Shown here: piece by piece, positions 5,904 to 14,700 of the stretch | Layout of the letters: every line of letters starts with the position of its first letter | Position numbering within the stretch: the stretch's first letter is position 1 | Assembly: GCA_900314795.1 (NCBI GenBank) | Contig: OMWP01000025.1 | Span: 1-32,782 of the forward strand | Length of the DNA stretch: 32,782 bases | Direction of reading: 5' to 3' | Source: an uncultured Eubacteriales bacterium | GTDB taxonomy: Bacteria; Bacillota; Clostridia; Oscillospirales; Acutalibacteraceae | Made by a program: the position numbers and the translations under genes | The notes under the pieces: model-generated | Database searches by the model: none | Seen by the model: only the letters and a program-made list of their open reading frames with translations | Told to the model about the DNA's origin: nothing

Positions 5904-8395
5904 AGCTTCCTCCTCGTTTTTTTGGTGTTCTGTTTTATTCTGTATGTTCTGCGGAATTGTCGTTTGGCACGAAAACCCCTGAAGATAATCAAATAGATCG
6001 CCAGCGCGACTACTGCAACGCCGGAAATAACGGCGCCCTGTTTTAACAAAGGCGTATGATACACAAATTTGATCTCACTGGTTGTGTGACCGGGTACGCG
6101 TACCGCCATCAGTCCGGTGTTGACTTCTTCGATATCTGCCTTTTCACCGTTGACAGTTGCCGTCCAGCCTTCATCATACGGAATGCTGAAGAATAACAGA
6201 TTGTCATCCCCGTCGTTCCTGAATTGCGCCTCAAAGCCTTCTTTGGTGTAGTTGAACGAAGAACAAGAATGTTCCTTCAGCTTTTCGGCGTCTGTTAAAT
6301 AGGTGGACTTATCATAAAGAAATTGCGATGTAATGCTGTCAAAGCCTTCATATTGCGGATAATAGATATCCTGTGGCTTGTTGGGATCATGCGAGAAGTT
6401 CAGGTTGAGATACTTCCCGTCGGTATAGCCGGTGATATCCGCGTACTTTTCCATCTGCTCCTGTGACAGTACCATGGCTTTTAACAACAGCAGGTGATGT
6501 ACATCCTTGGCTACATCCGTATATTCTTCCTTTGTGATGAACCGATCATAGGTGAATCCCATCGGAATATAGTAGTCGTTTTCATAGATATCGAATCCGT
6601 TTTCGGTTCTGAGATAATGATAGCCGGGCATGAGATTTTCATTCTCACTCGGTAAGGTTTCCATATTGTTCTCAGCAAACAGATATTTGACGGATAATAA
6701 ACCTCTCAATCCATAAAAATCTGTAGACGGTCGCGAGCCGACATCGCGCTGAACGCCGACGTTTTTATAGAAGTTCATCAACGATCCCGGTACAATACTA
6801 TGGAACGCCTGGATATTAGGGATCTGCCAGAACATTCCCATATTATCGGAGGTTTTATAAAAGTCAGATCGAACATCTTTTACATCATTGAGCGTGATAT
6901 CCTTGCCGCCGTTCAGCGCGTAGTTGATCATAAACTCATCGTCGCGATCGGCATAACTGCGTGCCGACCACATATACATCGTGCTGTAGGTCGCGACAAA
7001 CAGGCTCAAAGAGATCACTGTCACCCGGAAGAACCATTTGCGTTTCTTTCGGTAACAAAAATAGATGATGAATGTCAGTATCAGACCGCAGATCGTCGCA
7101 ATGACGAAGACCCAAAAGCGCTTGGGCGATTCTGCGATGCCGATTTTTAATGATTTGATGGGCTTATCCTCATCCTCGGGCATCAAACCGATCAAAACGG
7201 AGATGACCAAAGTGATGATGGCGGTCGGATAAAAGCCGTGTTTGAATTCGGTGATGTTGAAGTTGTCGAGCGCTTGTACCGTGACCAGCGTCATCAACAG
7301 CGTCAGCATATAAAACCATCGGGCGTAGTAATTATTGTTCAGACATTGGAAAACGCTGTTGAGGATCGGGACACACGCCATGATGAGCAGGATGATGATC
7401 ATCCTGCGGAAGAAGCCGCGTTTTTTGTCCCGCAGATGTGCGATCACAAATGTCATAGAGAACATCGGGATGTATGCGGCAACAGAGGACCATTTCGCTC
7501 CTGCGGACGGGGTGAAGTTATTCTTTGCCGGTACATCACCGGGGAAGAACATGCTGACTAAGATCTGCATGTATCGTTGACCTTTCGGATAGACAACGGC
7601 GTCCCAGCCATACAGGAATTCCGATACGCGATAGTTGCCGGTAATGGCGGCGATTGACGGCAGCAGCAGTAACATCGACATCCCGAAGCCCGCCACACAT
7701 TCAAACGCAAGCAAGAAGAATTCCCGCAGGCGAAAGCGATAAGACCTTGAGATCAGCTTGATAACATAGTAGATGATCACAAAGACGACCTGTCCGAAAA
7801 AGAAGTAGTAGTTGACCGTAGCGGATGCGAATACCGCCAATGCGACGACGCCTTTGCGCTTTGTCTCGTGAAACTCATCTAACGCCGCTAAGAGCAGCGG
7901 AAAGATGATGATCGCTTCGTGAAAATGAAAGAAGAATATGTTGTATACGGAGAATCCGGAAAACGCGTATAATACGCCTCCGATGACAGCGTATTTCTTG
8001 TGACGCACATATCTGCGAATGTAAAGATAGGCGGAGAGCGACGCGAGCCCTAATTTCAGCATCAGAAGGGGGCCGATACAGTAGGGCACCCATGAAGAGG
8101 GGAGAGGAACGGTCAGCCAGAAAAACGGAGAGCCGAGCACATAAAAGCTGTAGCTCCCGATGAAATTAGCGCCTAAGTCGGTGAGGTGACTCCAGCCCAT
8201 TTCGCCGTTTTGGATCGAATCATGTGCCAATTGATAAAACGGGATCTGCTGGACGTTAAAATCACCGTAGTACAAGAAATAGCCCTTGTCATAGATCATA
8301 ACGGGTATGACAAGGATCGCCGCAAGAAGGAACGCCCATAAAAAAGCAAACAGTGCATAAGGTTTTTTATCGTTTTGTAATCGATTCAAAACCAT
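5900..8395 (-). CDS. yfhO: YfhO-family multi-pass membrane protein (GT-C-like)
   Basis: An 831-residue protein with about a dozen membrane segments in the first 550 residues and a soluble C-terminal region before a last membrane segment. The early YYGDFNVQQIPFYQ loop, the NNNYYARWFYML region and the C-terminal SIPYDEGWTATVNGEKADI block are typical of YfhO/bacterial membrane protein YfhO, a GT-C-like group linked to glycosylation of lipoteichoic acid in Bacillus and Listeria. The ATG at 8395 was chosen because AGGAGG lies just upstream. The longer frame to 8506 lacks such a site and is hydrophilic. It is the first gene of the five-gene operon that ends with licD. Confidence 0.85.
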   Translation of the reverse strand: MVLNRLQNDKKPYALFAFLWAFLLAAILVIPVMIYDKGYFLYYGDFNVQQIPFYQLAHDSIQNGEMGWSHLTDLGANFIGSYSFYVLGSPFFWLTVPLPSSWVPYCIGPLLMLKLGLASLSAYLYIRRYVRHKKYAVIGGVLYAFSGFSVYNIFFFHFHEAIIIFPLLLAALDEFHETKRKGVVALAVFASATVNYYFFFGQVVFVIIYYVIKLISRSYRFRLREFFLLAFECVAGFGMSMLLLLPSIAAITGNYRVSEFLYGWDAVVYPKGQRYMQILVSMFFPGDVPAKNNFTPSAGAKWSSVAAYIPMFSMTFVIAHLRDKKRGFFRRMIIILLIMACVPILNSVFQCLNNNYYARWFYMLTLLMTLVTVQALDNFNITEFKHGFYPTAIITLVISVLIGLMPEDEDKPIKSLKIGIAESPKRFWVFVIATICGLILTFIIYFCYRKKRKWFFRVTVISLSLFVATYSTMYMWSARSYADRDDEFMINYALNGGKDITLNDVKDVRSDFYKTSDNMGMFWQIPNIQAFHSIVPGSLMNFYKNVGVQRDVGSRPSTDFYGLRGLLSVKYLFAENNMETLPSENENLMPGYHYLRTENGFDIYENDYYIPMGFTYDRFITKEEYTDVAKDVHHLLLLKAMVLSQEQMEKYADITGYTDGKYLNLNFSHDPNKPQDIYYPQYEGFDSITSQFLYDKSTYLTDAEKLKEHSCSSFNYTKEGFEAQFRNDGDDNLLFFSIPYDEGWTATVNGEKADIEEVNTGLMAVRVPGHTTSEIKFVYHTPLLKQGAVISGVAVVALAIYLIIFRGFRAKRQFRRTYRIKQNTKKTRRKL

Positions 8396-8494
8396 TTTTG
8401 TTCCTCCTGTAAAAGACTTTACGCGCGTGACAAAATGTGTTAAAATACCTTTGTTACAGTTGACGCAACAAACAAACGCACTTTTAACTGATAT

Positions 8495-8503
8495 ATTATA
8501 ACA
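8495..8503 (-). promoter_or_regulatory. Extended -10 promoter of the yfhO operon
   Basis: On the minus strand TGTTATAAT gives an extended -10 box, 100 bp upstream of the yfhO start. No good -35 box is seen at 16-18 bp. The 166-bp gap between yfhO and the divergent HD nucleotidase gene must hold the promoters of both; the plus-strand promoter is not clear. Confidence 0.4.
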
Positions 8504-8561
8504 CATAATATTTGAAAATGCACTAAAAATTTAAAGTTTTTGTCAAATTAAAGGAGATTTC

Positions 8562-9137
8562 ATGATGAACCGATTTTTTGCTATGATCTCACGGATGAAA
8601 TACATTGACCGTTGGGGGCTGATGAACAATACAAAAACCGAGAACATTTCCGAACACAGTCTTGAAACAGCGATCCTCGCTCATGCGTTGGTCAATATCG
8701 CGAATGTACGGTTGAATGAGCATCTTGACGCAGATAGGGCGGCTGTGATCGCGATGTTTCATGATGCGAGCGAGATCATCACGGGGGATATGCCCACACC
8801 GATCAAGTACTATAACCCTGAGATCAAGAATGCGTACAAAACGGTTGAGAAGGTCGCTGAGCAGCGTTTGTTCTCGATGCTGCCCGAGGATCTGCAGCCG
8901 GTGTATCGTCCGGTGATATCGAACGAGGACGCGGTACTGGAACAATATGTCAAGGCGGCTGATAAGCTTTCCGCTCTGATCAAGTGTATCGAGGAGGTTC
9001 GCATGGGGAATAATGAATTCCTGAAAGCAAAGGAATCTACCGAAAAGGCGATCGAACAGATGGAGCTCCCCGCTTTGAAGGTCTTCATGGAAGAATGTAT
9101 CCCTTCCTATTATCTGACCTTGGATGAATTGGGATAA
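8562..9137 (+). CDS. yfbR: YfbR-like HD-domain 5'-deoxynucleotidase
   Basis: A 191-residue HD-superfamily phosphohydrolase. The N-terminus is RWGLMNNTKTENISEHSLET, which holds the first metal-ligand His. MFHDASEIITGDMPTPIKY holds the HD pair and the GDMPTPIKY motif typical of the YfbR subgroup. ADKLSALIKCIEE gives the last Asp. YfbR removes phosphate from deoxynucleoside 5'-monophosphates in dNTP turnover. AAAGGAGA lies in front of ATGATG; the first ATG is used here, but the second is equally possible. The gene is divergent from yfhO. The family call is firm; the substrate is by similarity. Confidence 0.88.
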   Translation: MMNRFFAMISRMKYIDRWGLMNNTKTENISEHSLETAILAHALVNIANVRLNEHLDADRAAVIAMFHDASEIITGDMPTPIKYYNPEIKNAYKTVEKVAEQRLFSMLPEDLQPVYRPVISNEDAVLEQYVKAADKLSALIKCIEEVRMGNNEFLKAKESTEKAIEQMELPALKVFMEECIPSYYLTLDELG

Positions 9138-9171
9138 CCCTGTTCTTTTGTGCAAGTTATTACGGTTGTAT

Positions 9172-9259
9172 GATATAATGTCCTATAAGTTGTAAAAAAA
9201 GTATGAATTTCGACATTTTTTCCTTTATAGAAAATTAAATAATTCTTTTTGAGTATAAT
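9172..9259 (+). promoter_or_regulatory. Promoter region of the LCP gene
   Basis: Two TATAAT boxes are present. The first (9174-9179) has the extended form TGATATAAT. The second (9254-9259) is 70 bp upstream of the gene. Neither has a strong -35 box. The 191-bp gap between the HD nucleotidase and the LCP gene shows no clear terminator or other feature. Confidence 0.4.
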
Positions 9260-9328
9260 ATAAGAATGATTTATTATGTGTGAGTATGTCCGCTTACATG
9301 GATTATTTAACGAAAGGCGGTATCTTAT

Positions 9329-10561
9329 ATGGCAAGATATGATGATGATTTTATCGATATTTCTTCATCTGATGATGTGAATAAGATATACGACGATAGA
9401 GACAGACGCGAGCCGGTAGCGCGTAAGCCGAAAAAGAACAAAGGCCTCGGTCGAAGGATTTTTGTTCTGGTTCTTTCCCTGATCATGCTTTTGGTCGGTT
9501 CCGGTTTGGTCTATTACTATAAGGTGCTGGATTCGATGCACTATAAGGAATTAGAGCCTGATGCGGCTCCTGCCGCTACCGGCGTCACGACTGAAACAAC
9601 GGTTTCCGTTGCTAACGGCGGCAACACGCTTTTGTCGAGCGATAATGTACTGAATATCCTGCTCTTCGGACAGGATTCTCCCGCAACCGAAGAAGATCAC
9701 GGACGTTCCGATACGACGATCCTGCTCTCTATTGATAATGTTCATAAAAAACTAAAACTGACTTCTTTCCAGCGCGATACCTATGTCAGTATCCCCGGAC
9801 ACGGCGAGAACAAGATCAATTCCGCATTCACATACGGAGGCGAGAGACTGTCGATTGATACGATTGAAACCAATTTCGGTATCAAGGTCGATAAGTACGC
9901 AACGGTTGACTTCTCTTCATTCAGAGAGGTTATTGAAGCGCTCGGCGGCGTCGATATCGAGTTGACGTTGGAAGAGATCAAGTATATCAACGCGCAGATC
10001 GATGTCAACGACCAGACCGATGTTACCTCATTCCTGAAGTATGATGAGACGAAAGAGAAACAGATGGTTCATCTTGACGGCTATCAGGCGCTTTGGTATG
10101 CACGCGATCGCGGTGAGGAGAGCTTGGGCGGTAATCCCGAATACAGCTTCTCCGGCGACGACTGGGATCGTACCTCCCGTCAGCGTAATTTGATCCAGAC
10201 GATCGTAAAAAGTCTGCGAGAGAAAGCTTCTTTGACTGAGCTTGTCTCTATTGCGAACAAGATCGGTCCTCTGGTGACAACAAATCTGAAAAAAGGCGAT
10301 ATCACCTTCCTGGTATCCAATATGATGACCTATATCAAATACGATATGGAAGAATTATCCTTACCGACTCAGGATAAATGGGGCTACGGTATGACCCCCG
10401 ACGGTCAGAGCGTTATCGCGATCCACGACTGGGACGGCGTCCGTAACGATGTAGCAAAGTTTATCTATGAGGATTCGGTATCCGGCGGCTCATCCAAATC
10501 ATCCTCTTCGAGTCCTGCCGCTTCTACCGCTTCGCCTACTGTTAATTCTGTAGCTCAATAA
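9329..10561 (+). CDS. LytR-CpsA-Psr (LCP) family glycopolymer ligase
   Basis: A 410-residue protein. It has a charged cytoplasmic N-terminus (about 1-40), one membrane helix (about 42-65), then the extracellular LCP domain. Typical pieces are NILLFGQDS, RSDTTILLSID, SFQRDTYVSIPGHGENKINS, ALGGVDIEL and a late RQRNLIQTIV. LCP enzymes transfer teichoic acids or capsule from undecaprenyl carriers to peptidoglycan. The C-terminal 30 residues are rich in Ser, Ala and Thr and look like an exposed tail. AAAGGCGG serves as ribosome binding site, and a terminator follows the gene. It fits well with the neighbouring envelope genes and gtrA-like. Confidence 0.9.
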   Translation: MARYDDDFIDISSSDDVNKIYDDRDRREPVARKPKKNKGLGRRIFVLVLSLIMLLVGSGLVYYYKVLDSMHYKELEPDAAPAATGVTTETTVSVANGGNTLLSSDNVLNILLFGQDSPATEEDHGRSDTTILLSIDNVHKKLKLTSFQRDTYVSIPGHGENKINSAFTYGGERLSIDTIETNFGIKVDKYATVDFSSFREVIEALGGVDIELTLEEIKYINAQIDVNDQTDVTSFLKYDETKEKQMVHLDGYQALWYARDRGEESLGGNPEYSFSGDDWDRTSRQRNLIQTIVKSLREKASLTELVSIANKIGPLVTTNLKKGDITFLVSNMMTYIKYDMEELSLPTQDKWGYGMTPDGQSVIAIHDWDGVRNDVAKFIYEDSVSGGSSKSSSSSPAASTASPTVNSVAQ

Positions 10562-10567
10562 AGTATG

Positions 10568-10600
10568 ATCGCGGAAGCCCCATTCGGTTTCCGCGATTTA
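10568..10600 (+). terminator. Terminator of the LCP gene
   Basis: Stem ATCGCGGAA (10568-10576) with TTCCGCGAT (10589-10597), a 12-base loop and a short T run. It lies 7 bp downstream of the stop. Confidence 0.7.
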
Positions 10601-10629
10601 ATATGTAATGGTTTAATAATGAGGGTTTT

Positions 10630-11106
10630 ATGAGTAACAAAAAGAAAGAAATCATCCGTACAATCAAATTCGTCTTGTTCTCCGCATCCGCGGGCATTAT
10701 CCAGATCGTGTCGTTTACTCTGTTGACAGAGTTTTCGGGCTTCAGCTACTGGCCGTGTTATCTGATCTCTTTGGTATTATCGGTACTGTATAACTTCACG
10801 ATCAACCGTAAGTTTACCTTTCATTCCGCGGCGAATGTCCCGATCGCTATGCTGAAGGTCTTTATCTACTATTGCATCTTCACACCGCTGTCCACGATCG
10901 GCGGTAATTATCTCGTCGAAACATTAGGCTGGAACGATTATCTGGTCGAGATCCTCAGTATGCTGTTAAATCTGGTCACAGAATTCCTGTATACCCGATT
11001 TGTTGTCTACGGCAAGCAGGTGGATAATGACGAGAAATACATAGAAAAAGAAGTCGAGCGCTCCAAAAAGGAACTCGAAAAGAATCACAAAGAATTGAAT
11101 CAATAA
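10630..11106 (+). CDS. GtrA-family membrane protein
   Basis: A 158-residue protein with four hydrophobic segments and the GtrA/DPMS-type signature YLISLVLSVLYNFTINRKFTF. Members are thought to help move or use lipid-linked sugars across the membrane. The last 30 residues are charged and probably cytoplasmic (many Lys and Glu, maybe a short coiled coil). GAGGG precedes the ATG. It stands between two terminators, so it may have its own promoter in the short gap, although none is obvious. Confidence 0.85.
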   Translation: MSNKKKEIIRTIKFVLFSASAGIIQIVSFTLLTEFSGFSYWPCYLISLVLSVLYNFTINRKFTFHSAANVPIAMLKVFIYYCIFTPLSTIGGNYLVETLGWNDYLVEILSMLLNLVTEFLYTRFVVYGKQVDNDEKYIEKEVERSKKELEKNHKELNQ

Positions 11107-11115
11107 GGATAAACG

Positions 11116-11157
11116 AAGGCTGCCACAAAGAATGTGACAGCCTTGTCTTTTTTTATT
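11116..11157 (+). terminator. Terminator of the gtrA-like gene
   Basis: A 12-bp stem with one mismatch (AAGGCTGCCACA with TGTGACAGCCTT), followed by a long T run at 11148-11154. It separates the gene from the convergent amylase gene. Confidence 0.8.
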
Positions 11158-11164
11158 TGGTTGT

Positions 11165-12814
11165 TTATCCGATTTTCTCGAATCTTCTCATCTTTTTGCC
11201 ATCTCTTTCGATGATCTCTTGGAACATTTTGTAGGGGCGTACCCATAGCTCATGCTCGCCGTACAGCGCGCGGTAAATGACCATCAACTCAGTCGTTTCA
11301 CTGTCCTTGGCAAAGTCAACGACCTCATATTCGTTGCCCTTGAAATGCCTGTAACGACCCTTGACGATCTCTTCGGGGACTAACTCAGGCTCTTTCTCCT
11401 CAACCGGAGCAGGTGTGCGTTCGGGGATGGGGATCTGCACATCGTTTTCGTTGTCAGAGAAGTCGATACGGAAGGAGCCGTCGTTCGCGACAAGGATCAT
11501 GGAGCTCATCGGCGGTATGTTGATCTCACACCAGCCGTTGCAGTTGTATTGCCGATTGTCGTTGAGCACATCGGTCAGAACACCGTTAAAGTCAGTGTTG
11601 ATGCCGATGTTTCGCGGTTCATTGCTCTGGTTGAGCATGATATAAACCTTCTGATGATCGGTTGTCATCGAGAAGCACATGTGCTCAAGCTGGATCTGCT
11701 CATTCTTATACTTACCATATTGCAGCGCTTCTAAGCTGTGCTTGATCTTACCGAGCTTGCAGATGTGCTCAAACAGTGAGAAATCGGGATTTTCCAACGC
11801 GTTCAGATTCAGTTCTCTTCTCAGATCGTCATCGGAATGACGCTGCTTTTTACCTTCCATACCGAACTCGCTGCCGTAGTAGACAGAGGGTACACCCGGC
11901 ATCGCGTAAAGCATGGTATAAACATTCTTCTGCAAGGTCTTATCACGAATGATACTCGCCAGTCTGGTCACATCGTGATTGTCCGCAAAGTTGTACATGT
12001 AGATGTTCTTGTACATACCCCAGTCGCCGACCTGACGATCAACAGAATGAGCGAATTCAAAATAATTGCGGTCATTATGACTGGAGAAAAGCCCCTTGTA
12101 GATCTCGTAATTGGTGACGGAATCCAGTGTTTCCGCATTTGCCAGACGGTTATAATCACCGCCGACGATCTCTCCGAACATCCAGAAATCGGGCTTTTTC
12201 TCCTTCGTAACGCCGCGCAGACGTTTGAAGAAGTTCACATCCATGACGTTAGCGGCGTCGAGGCGAAGACCATCGATATCAAACTCGTCGATCCAGTAAC
12301 GTACCGCATCAAAAAGATAATTCAATACATCCTCGTTGTTCAGGTTCAGCTTGACCAGATCATAGAAGCCGGCCCAGCCCTCATAGCTGAAGTGATCGCC
12401 GTAGGGGCTTTGCTGATCGAAGCGAATGTTCTGGAACCAAGAGGTGTAGGGGGAACCCATCCCTTTTTCCTGAATGTCCTTGAAGGCGAAGAAATCACGT
12501 CCGACATGGTTGAATACACCGTCCAAGATCACGCGGATACCGTTTTGATGCAGGGTCTCGCAGATCCTTTTGAAGCTCGCGTTATCTCCCAGACGGCTGT
12601 CGATCTTTCTGTAATCGATCGTATCATAACCGTGGCGGGTGCTCTCGAATACCGGATTGAACAGGATGCAGTTGACGCCCATCTTCTTGAAATGGGGGAT
12701 AAAGTCATAGATCTTATCCAAGCGGTAGTTCAGTTGAAAATCATTGTCCTTCGGTGCTCCGCAGAAGCCCAAAGGATAAATATTATAGATGACTGTGTTA
12801 TGAATCCAGTGCAT
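11165..12814 (-). CDS. GH13 alpha-amylase-family enzyme with a C-terminal DUF1653 domain
   Basis: A 549-residue protein without signal peptide, so probably cytoplasmic. The GH13 signatures are complete: DGVFNHVG (region I, Asp98), GLRLDAAN (region II, nucleophile Asp186), MFGEIVGG (region III, acid Glu215) and FADNHD (region IV, Asp281). It probably acts on maltodextrins or glycogen. After a Pro/Glu-rich linker (about 450-480) the last 65 residues match DUF1653: GRYRHFKGNEYEVVDFA and ALYGEHELWVRPYKMF. DUF1653 normally occurs as a small stand-alone protein, so this is an unusual fusion. The start is the ATG at 12814, which has AAAGGAGGT in front; 21 extra upstream codons lack one. Confidence 0.88.
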   Translation of the reverse strand: MHWIHNTVIYNIYPLGFCGAPKDNDFQLNYRLDKIYDFIPHFKKMGVNCILFNPVFESTRHGYDTIDYRKIDSRLGDNASFKRICETLHQNGIRVILDGVFNHVGRDFFAFKDIQEKGMGSPYTSWFQNIRFDQQSPYGDHFSYEGWAGFYDLVKLNLNNEDVLNYLFDAVRYWIDEFDIDGLRLDAANVMDVNFFKRLRGVTKEKKPDFWMFGEIVGGDYNRLANAETLDSVTNYEIYKGLFSSHNDRNYFEFAHSVDRQVGDWGMYKNIYMYNFADNHDVTRLASIIRDKTLQKNVYTMLYAMPGVPSVYYGSEFGMEGKKQRHSDDDLRRELNLNALENPDFSLFEHICKLGKIKHSLEALQYGKYKNEQIQLEHMCFSMTTDHQKVYIMLNQSNEPRNIGINTDFNGVLTDVLNDNRQYNCNGWCEINIPPMSSMILVANDGSFRIDFSDNENDVQIPIPERTPAPVEEKEPELVPEEIVKGRYRHFKGNEYEVVDFAKDSETTELMVIYRALYGEHELWVRPYKMFQEIIERDGKKMRRFEKIG

Positions 12815-12849
12815 ACTATGTACCTCCTTTTCTGCACAAATACTATATG

Positions 12850-12877
12850 AGTATAGCATTTTTTGCCGTAAAGTCAA
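12850..12877 (-). promoter_or_regulatory. Promoter of the amylase gene
   Basis: On the minus strand, -35 TTGACT (complement of 12872-12877), a 16-bp spacer and -10 TATACT (complement of 12850-12855). It is 36 bp upstream of the ATG. Confidence 0.6.
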
Positions 12878-12884
12878 ATAATTG

Positions 12885-12913
12885 TTGTATTAATCGTCGG
12901 TTTGTGCTAATAT
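12885..12913 (+). promoter_or_regulatory. Possible promoter of the 12956 membrane-protein gene
   Basis: -35-like TTGTAT (12885-12890), 17-bp spacer, -10-like TAATAT (12908-12913). It is back to back with the amylase promoter in the 141-bp divergent gap. Confidence 0.35.
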
Positions 12914-12955
12914 AAGAAGCGTGATAATCAAGAAATCGACATTTGAGGTGCTACT

Positions 12956-13441
12956 ATGGCGAAATATTTTGATAAAGATGAGGTCAAAGAGTCAAGCTCC
13001 GAGAAGAAAGTCCGCATTTTTTTGGCGGTGATGTATTTTCTTTTGGTTCTGGCTATGGTATGGATGCCCTTGATGTATGGTCCTGTCAATGATGAAGGGC
13101 AGTATTCCATCCTCACTGCTGTCAATCTTTTGATCCAGCCCAACGGTTACGGCAGCGGCGGTCAGGTGATGACTGCGGTATACGGTGCGATAATGGTGAT
13201 TTTACCGATCGTATCCTTCTTCTTTTTCATTCTGGATAAGAAATCCAAGGTCAAGTATATCATCAGCTACATCACCTGTATCCTAAGCGCTATCGTGATT
13301 TGCTTCGGCCCCGGTTCTTCGATTGCCTATGGAGGCATCATCAGTCTGCTCTTGATCCTCGTTATCATGTTTATGACCACACAAGGCTTCCAGGCGACCC
13401 GTATGAGAGAAAGAGCCGCCGCAGAAGAGAAAACCGAATAA
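12956..13441 (+). CDS. Small multi-pass membrane protein of unknown function
   Basis: A 161-residue protein I do not recognise. After a charged N-terminus (1-20) it has four likely membrane segments (about 22-42, 68-92, 98-114 and 120-140), and it ends in a short charged tail rich in Arg and Glu. GAGGTG precedes the ATG at a proper distance. It is followed after 39 bp by a lipoprotein gene on the same strand, so the two may be co-transcribed. Confidence 0.7.
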   Translation: MAKYFDKDEVKESSSEKKVRIFLAVMYFLLVLAMVWMPLMYGPVNDEGQYSILTAVNLLIQPNGYGSGGQVMTAVYGAIMVILPIVSFFFFILDKKSKVKYIISYITCILSAIVICFGPGSSIAYGGIISLLLILVIMFMTTQGFQATRMRERAAAEEKTE

Positions 13442-13480
13442 CTTCTTATTGCACGATCCCGCGCATATACTGTCTTGGTG

Positions 13481-13846
13481 ATGGTTATGCGCGGTAAGTT
13501 TATGTTGGTAGTGATTCTTTTGGTTGCTGTACTCAGTTTGACATCCTGCGTCAAAAGTATTCAGTGTCCCTCAGATGAATTGAAGATGTACACATGGAGC
13601 GGTACTTTTGATAACGACGCCGATGTGATTTTATCCTTTACGCAGTCGAACGGTTATCTTGATATCGAGAGCGGCGATGAATCGCTGCATATTGGCGGAT
13701 TATGTATGCTGACGGACGATTCAATACTGATCTTTGATGATGACAGCGGTATGAATTATTCTTTTGGCTATCGTTTGTACGGCGATCGGGTAGAGCTGAA
13801 CCGTGACGGTAATGTGTTGAGTCTGAAAAAAGACGATCCCGATTGA
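13481..13846 (+). CDS. Small predicted lipoprotein
   Basis: A protein of about 121 residues with a lipoprotein signal peptide: a basic start, a hydrophobic core and a lipobox LTSC with Cys23. The mature part is rich in Asp and beta-prone residues and resembles a small beta-sandwich; I do not recognise the family. The start is uncertain. TTG 13475, GTG 13478, ATG 13481 and ATG 13487 are in frame and none has a strong ribosome binding site; 13481 is chosen as the first ATG. A role at the outer face of the membrane is inferred from the lipobox only. Confidence 0.65.
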   Translation: MVMRGKFMLVVILLVAVLSLTSCVKSIQCPSDELKMYTWSGTFDNDADVILSFTQSNGYLDIESGDESLHIGGLCMLTDDSILIFDDDSGMNYSFGYRLYGDRVELNRDGNVLSLKKDDPD

Positions 13847-13870
13847 ATTACTTATAATTCTCCTACACTA

Positions 13871-13899
13871 TTGTAAAATGAAGTTGAATTTGCTATAGT
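13871..13899 (+). promoter_or_regulatory. Promoter of the formate/nitrite transporter gene
   Basis: -35 TTGTAA (13871-13876), spacer of exactly 17 bp, and extended -10 TGCTATAGT with the hexamer at 13894-13899. It is 42 bp upstream of the ATG. Confidence 0.6.
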
Positions 13900-13940
13900 A
13901 ATGTCGCGTTAAAGGACAAATAAAAGAAGGGTTCGATAAA

Positions 13941-14582
13941 ATGAAATTTGTAAAAAATCTGTTTTCCGCCGTATTAGCGGGTATTATGATCTCGTTCGGC
14001 GGAGCGGTATACCTGGCATGTGTTGCGATTGAAAAAGCACCGCTCGGCGCGATCATGTTCTCACTGGGACTCTCGGTGATCCTGATCATGGGCTTCTTGC
14101 TGTTCACCGGCAAAACCGCTTATCTGCTCGAGAACAAGCCGTCCTACATCCCGTATCTCTGCACGATATGGCTCGGCAATATCCTCGGCTGTATGCTGAT
14201 AGGCACGCTCGTCATGTTCGCTAAACCGAATCTCGCCGAGACCGCTAAGACGTTATGTGAAGCTAAGCTCACCCAGTCCTGGTGGCAGACCATCATCTTA
14301 GGCGCGTTATGCGGCATCCTCGTGTATATCGCGGTGGATTATTTCAGGAGCGATAAGGATAAAAAGTCGCTCCCCAAGTATCTTTTGGTGTTTACCTGTG
14401 TGCCCGCGTTCATCCTCTGCGGCTTTGAGCACAGCGTAGCGGACATGTTCTATTTTGCCGCGTCATCCGCTTATTCGCTGTATTCCTTAAAGGGTATCGT
14501 CTACATCCTTTTGGTATCGCTCGGCAACCTGATCGGCGCGGTAATGTTCCACATGGTGAAAAAAGCCGTTTTATCAAAATAA
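13941..14582 (+). CDS. Formate/nitrite transporter (FNT) family channel
   Basis: A 213-residue protein with six membrane segments. The FNT signature GFEHSVADMFYF is near residue 154, LGNILGC lies between segments, and SLGNLIGAVMF is near the C-terminus; these match the family's pore and filter regions. FNT channels move formate, nitrite, acetate or hydrosulfide as small anions. It is shorter than the usual 260-280 residues but has all core parts. Formate is a reasonable substrate for a fermenting organism, but this is inference. AAGAAGGG serves as ribosome binding site, and the gene is a single unit with its own promoter and terminator. Confidence 0.85.
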   Translation: MKFVKNLFSAVLAGIMISFGGAVYLACVAIEKAPLGAIMFSLGLSVILIMGFLLFTGKTAYLLENKPSYIPYLCTIWLGNILGCMLIGTLVMFAKPNLAETAKTLCEAKLTQSWWQTIILGALCGILVYIAVDYFRSDKDKKSLPKYLLVFTCVPAFILCGFEHSVADMFYFAASSAYSLYSLKGIVYILLVSLGNLIGAVMFHMVKKAVLSK

Positions 14583-14602
14583 TTGCATAAATATCATGGG
14601 TG

Positions 14603-14632
14603 AAAAAGTCGCAGTTTGGTGCGACTTTTTTC
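14603..14632 (+). terminator. Terminator of the FNT gene
   Basis: 11-bp stem AAAAAGTCGCA (14603-14613) with TGCGACTTTTT (14620-14630), a six-base loop and a T run. Confidence 0.85.
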
Positions 14633-14641
14633 ATTTTATTG

Positions 14642-14670
14642 TTGCTATAAGACTGTATTTGTGTTATAAT
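14642..14670 (+). promoter_or_regulatory. Promoter of the ruvCAB operon
   Basis: -35 TTGCTA (14642-14647), 17-bp spacer, perfect -10 TATAAT (14665-14670). It lies 144 bp upstream of ruvC. The dispersed repeat copy 2 sits in the transcribed leader. Confidence 0.6.
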
Positions 14671-14700
14671 AAACTGTCAAATTATGCGTAATATTTGTTT

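Noticed and set aside
11837-12850. Long plus-strand ORF of 337 codons antisense to the amylase
   Set aside because: It lies opposite a clear GH13 enzyme with all catalytic motifs, has no ribosome binding site and its product has no family character.
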